A DNA stretch of 64,000 nt from Mycteria americana (lineage: Eukaryota; Chordata; Aves; Ciconiiformes; Ciconiidae): NCBI RefSeq assembly GCF_035582795.1, contig NC_134367.1:121174562-121238561 (forward strand), read 5' to 3'. Under the pieces are notes generated by a model. The model was given only the letters and a program-made list of their open reading frames with translations. It was not told where the DNA came from and searched no databases. The translations under genes and the position numbers were made by a program. This document shows positions 61,307-64,000 of the stretch, in pieces. The number at the start of each line of letters is the position of its first letter. Position 1 is the stretch's first letter.

Positions 61307-63960
61307 CTCATCAGGAATACCCAACAGTCTATTGGTGGAGACACCGGAGAAGTTATAATCATTCCTTTAGTCTTGTCCTTAACCAACATGTTTGTTTTTT
61401 CATTGCCAGGTTCACCATGCTCCAGTGCATGTCCCTTCTTTCTGCAGGTCTAACATTTAAGACCTAATTATTTGCCAGCCAAACATCTCTTCATGCTTCG
61501 CTTGGCCAGGTGGAACAAGAGAGGAATGGGTAACCCTCTTTCTCCCCTTGCCTCCAGCTGCCGGTCAGTCACCAAAATCCTCCTGAGATGTTTCACCAAA
61601 CCCACAGGAGGAGTCACCAGCAGGGTTAATCCTAGTCCTCTGGGGTAGGACTTTAATCAAAATTTCTGTGCTGACCTGACTAAGCAAATGGGCCCAAACA
61701 CAGCCCTGGACGGTTCATCATTAGAAAGGATGAGCTGTAGGCTGTGATGATGGGCTACCAGGGCTGATAAAATCACTCATTATGTAGGGGACCCGCGAAG
61801 CCACCGCGACCCCACGGATGCAGTTGCGTTGGCCCACAGGGTGTCATGCCCAGCCTTGGGCTGGGTCAGGCTACCCAGGGCTCCAGGACGAGCTGTGCTT
61901 GATAATTTCCCATCCTGGACAAGCGCTGAGGTTTGTGCTCTTTGCTGTACCTCCTGTGCCCCTGGAGCAGGTTTGCCAGTGTGGAGGGAGAAGCTACGGC
62001 CATCAAGTGTGGACACAGGGCGAGGAGGTGGCTGCCTCCTCCACTCCTGCCCATCCTGATGCTTGAAGGGTTCATGACATCTCTGTTTTGCTTCTCTGAC
62101 TGTTGCATCTCTCTTGCTGGCATGGAAATATCAACAGCCCAGCCTTGGTGCCTCTTGGCATAGCCTCCTTGCCCACTTGGCTTCACCAACAACCCCAGAG
62201 CAGGACATTTTGGTGCTAGCATCCCCAGCCAACCTCAACGGGGCAGCTAGGGATCATTGGAGAGACTCACCATCCAGTGGCTCAGCCCCATCCCTTGCAG
62301 ACACAAAGCGTTACCATCACCTCCAGACCCACATCAGCCCCTGCAGTGCCAGCATGATGTCCCCATGCCAAGGTCCACCATGCCCCTGGTTGCAGGGGAC
62401 CTGCCTGATCGTAGGCGCGGACACCGGGAGGTAGGTGAGCCTGGCATGGTACCGTGAGGCTCTCCCCACCTGGGATCTCTGGGTGGCACACAGATATCCA
62501 ACCACAGCCACCTTGTCTGAGCTAGGTCCTGGATCTCCAGCCTTGAGTGCCCGGGGAAAACAGGGAAGGCTCTCACCCCGCCGCGGCCGTAACAAGCTGT
62601 TTTCCTCCCATCTCGCCAGCGCTTGGCTTCCAGCCCTGAAAGGAAGATCACCGTGCCAAGAATTTCTACGGCTGTGTCCAACAGAGCGAGCTAACACCTG
62701 ATTTGCCCTTAATTACAGTGGTGGGAAAAAGCCCAGGGGCAAATGTGAAAGGGTGACAACTGGGTGGTGATAAGGACAAGACTTGTCTGTCATTTGGCAT
62801 AAGGGCTTTTCCGGAGGGCTTTATTTCCTAAGAAAAATCAGCAGAAAGACTTTGAGTGTGCGGAGAAGCAGCTCAAAGGACAGGATGTATAGAAACCATG
62901 CCTCCCCCTCTGCCACGCCAACATCTCCAGACCAGAAAGGTCTGGAGGCCCCTCACAGCCTTGCATCAGGACTGACGCACACGCCACTTGCATGCCGACA
63001 TGCCACAAGGCAGCAGGCGATGCAAAGTTACTGCAAGAAGGGAGTTAAAAATAGACGCTGAATTATTCCAGAGCTTTTGTCTAGCCTATTTGTGGACAAA
63101 ATAACCCCCATTACCTTCTGACCCCTGAGCAGCTCCAGCCGTTCCCACCACCACCGAACCCCCCTCCAAACCAGAGACCCTGCCCCTGCTGCCTCTGTTG
63201 TGTTCCCGGGTTGCTATGTTACAAAAACACTATTAAAGAGTGCTGCAGCTCCGAGCAAGGGCACCCAAAACCTTCAGATGGTCCCTGCTGAGGTTGTTAA
63301 TGGGGGATTTTTAGGTGCGACCAGGCTCATTCCTGATCCAGTGGCTTTCAGCTCTTGCCCCAAAGGTGTATTGCGCTTCCTTGCTTTAAACATGTACAAG
63401 AAAGAGAGAGAAAGCCACAGAATAATAATTAAAAAAATTAAATGATTTTATTTTACTTTAATTTAATTTAAAAAAATTGGAGAGGAAAAGCCCACACAAT
63501 GATCGGCTGAAGCACCGCAACAGTTTGCCTGGGATGCTCAGCCCCGCTCTTCCCACCCGCGCCCTGCTCGTACAGCCCTCGCTCAACTCCAGTGCTGGAG
63601 CAGCCTTAAGCTGCTGGCCATAGATGGTGGATTTTTTTAAAAAACCTTTTTTTAAATCCTTAAAACTTTTTAAAACACCTGGGAGAGATTTCAGAAGAAT
63701 ACAGTCTCAGGTTTCTGCACCCTGCATTGGAGTCCTGGGGTATCACAGACCAGTGCCCAAGAGAGATATTTTTTAATGACGCAGTTTGAAAGCTTTGATC
63801 TGTTTGGGCTATTAAATTTGTTAATGCAATTCTTTACATCCTCCCGGGCTTACACCTGAGCACACATTGTTTTAACTCAGCTGCTCCCCAGCCAGCAGAG
63901 GCAGTTTGAAGGGGAAACTGGAGTGGGACCGATGGTGCTAGCTGATGAGCCTCTTCTCGT
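61307..63960. other. Intergenic DNA at the right end
   Basis: GC-richer unique sequence to about 63.4 kb, then an AT-only tract (63421-63478) and mixed sequence. Overlapping open frames near 61.8-62.7 kb on both strands are unrecognised and probably chance. Confidence 0.55.
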
Positions 63961-64000
63961 TATGAAATATTGCGACTAGGTGTTGCGACTATGAAATATT
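63961..64000. repeat. Start of a 29-bp tandem repeat at the window edge
   Basis: A 29-bp unit TATGAAATATTGCGACTAGG plus TGTTGCGAC (63961-63989) is followed by an exact copy of its first 11 bases (63990-64000), where the window ends. The unit itself contains GCGACTA/GCGAC twice. Confidence 0.6.

Noticed and set aside
25400-64000. Exons of UGP2, the usual next gene right of MDH1
   Set aside because: No segment resembled UGP2 protein in any frame examined. The gene probably lies further right.

Overview
The window is nuclear DNA from a bird, most likely a neoavian. It carries several CR1 LINE fragments with the ATTCTATG-type 3' tail and two LTR relics of avian ERVL type. The one protein-coding gene that can be supported has the compact introns typical of birds. 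That gene is MDH1, cytosolic malate dehydrogenase, on the + strand. Nine coding exons between 13888 and 24871 join with GT-AG junctions into a complete 334-residue protein with all catalytic residues present.

Layout. 1-12770 is AT-rich non-coding DNA with one 5'-truncated, dead CR1 (about 2163-3509). 12780-14450 is a strong CpG island: the TATA-less MDH1 promoter, and probably a shared promoter with a divergent gene on the - strand. It holds four NRF1-type sites spaced about 60 bp apart, two divergently oriented ZNF143/THAP11-type sites, a CCAAT box, a GC box, and a consensus RFX X-box of the kind found at ciliary genes. In other vertebrates the head-to-head neighbour of MDH1 is WDPCP, a ciliary/planar-polarity gene, which fits the X-box. 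No WDPCP coding exon could be identified, so 1-12.7 kb is probably its first intron or 5' region. 13888-25070 is MDH1; its 5-kb first intron contains an ERVL-type LTR relic and a CR1 fragment. 25.4-64 kb is an intergenic stretch with no recognisable gene: further CR1 fragments (27.7, 39.5, 56.6 and 61.0 kb), one nearly complete solo ERVL LTR (60388-60981, - strand), low-complexity tracts, one perfect hairpin, and three stretches that look like spliceable exons but match nothing I know.

The most interesting signal is at the MDH1 stop codon. The stop is TGA followed by CTA, the known high-readthrough context. The downstream frame stays open for 19 sense codons and ends in Ser-Arg-Leu-stop, a peroxisomal targeting signal (PTS1). 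This matches the dual cytosol/peroxisome system described for mammalian MDH1, so readthrough would give a peroxisomal form in this bird. Other points worth checking are the regular NRF1 array, the X-box, a Glu-to-Val difference at residue 263 on an exon junction, a non-consensus intron 3 donor, and a 29-bp tandem repeat that runs off the right edge. I found no evidence of a wholly new biological system.
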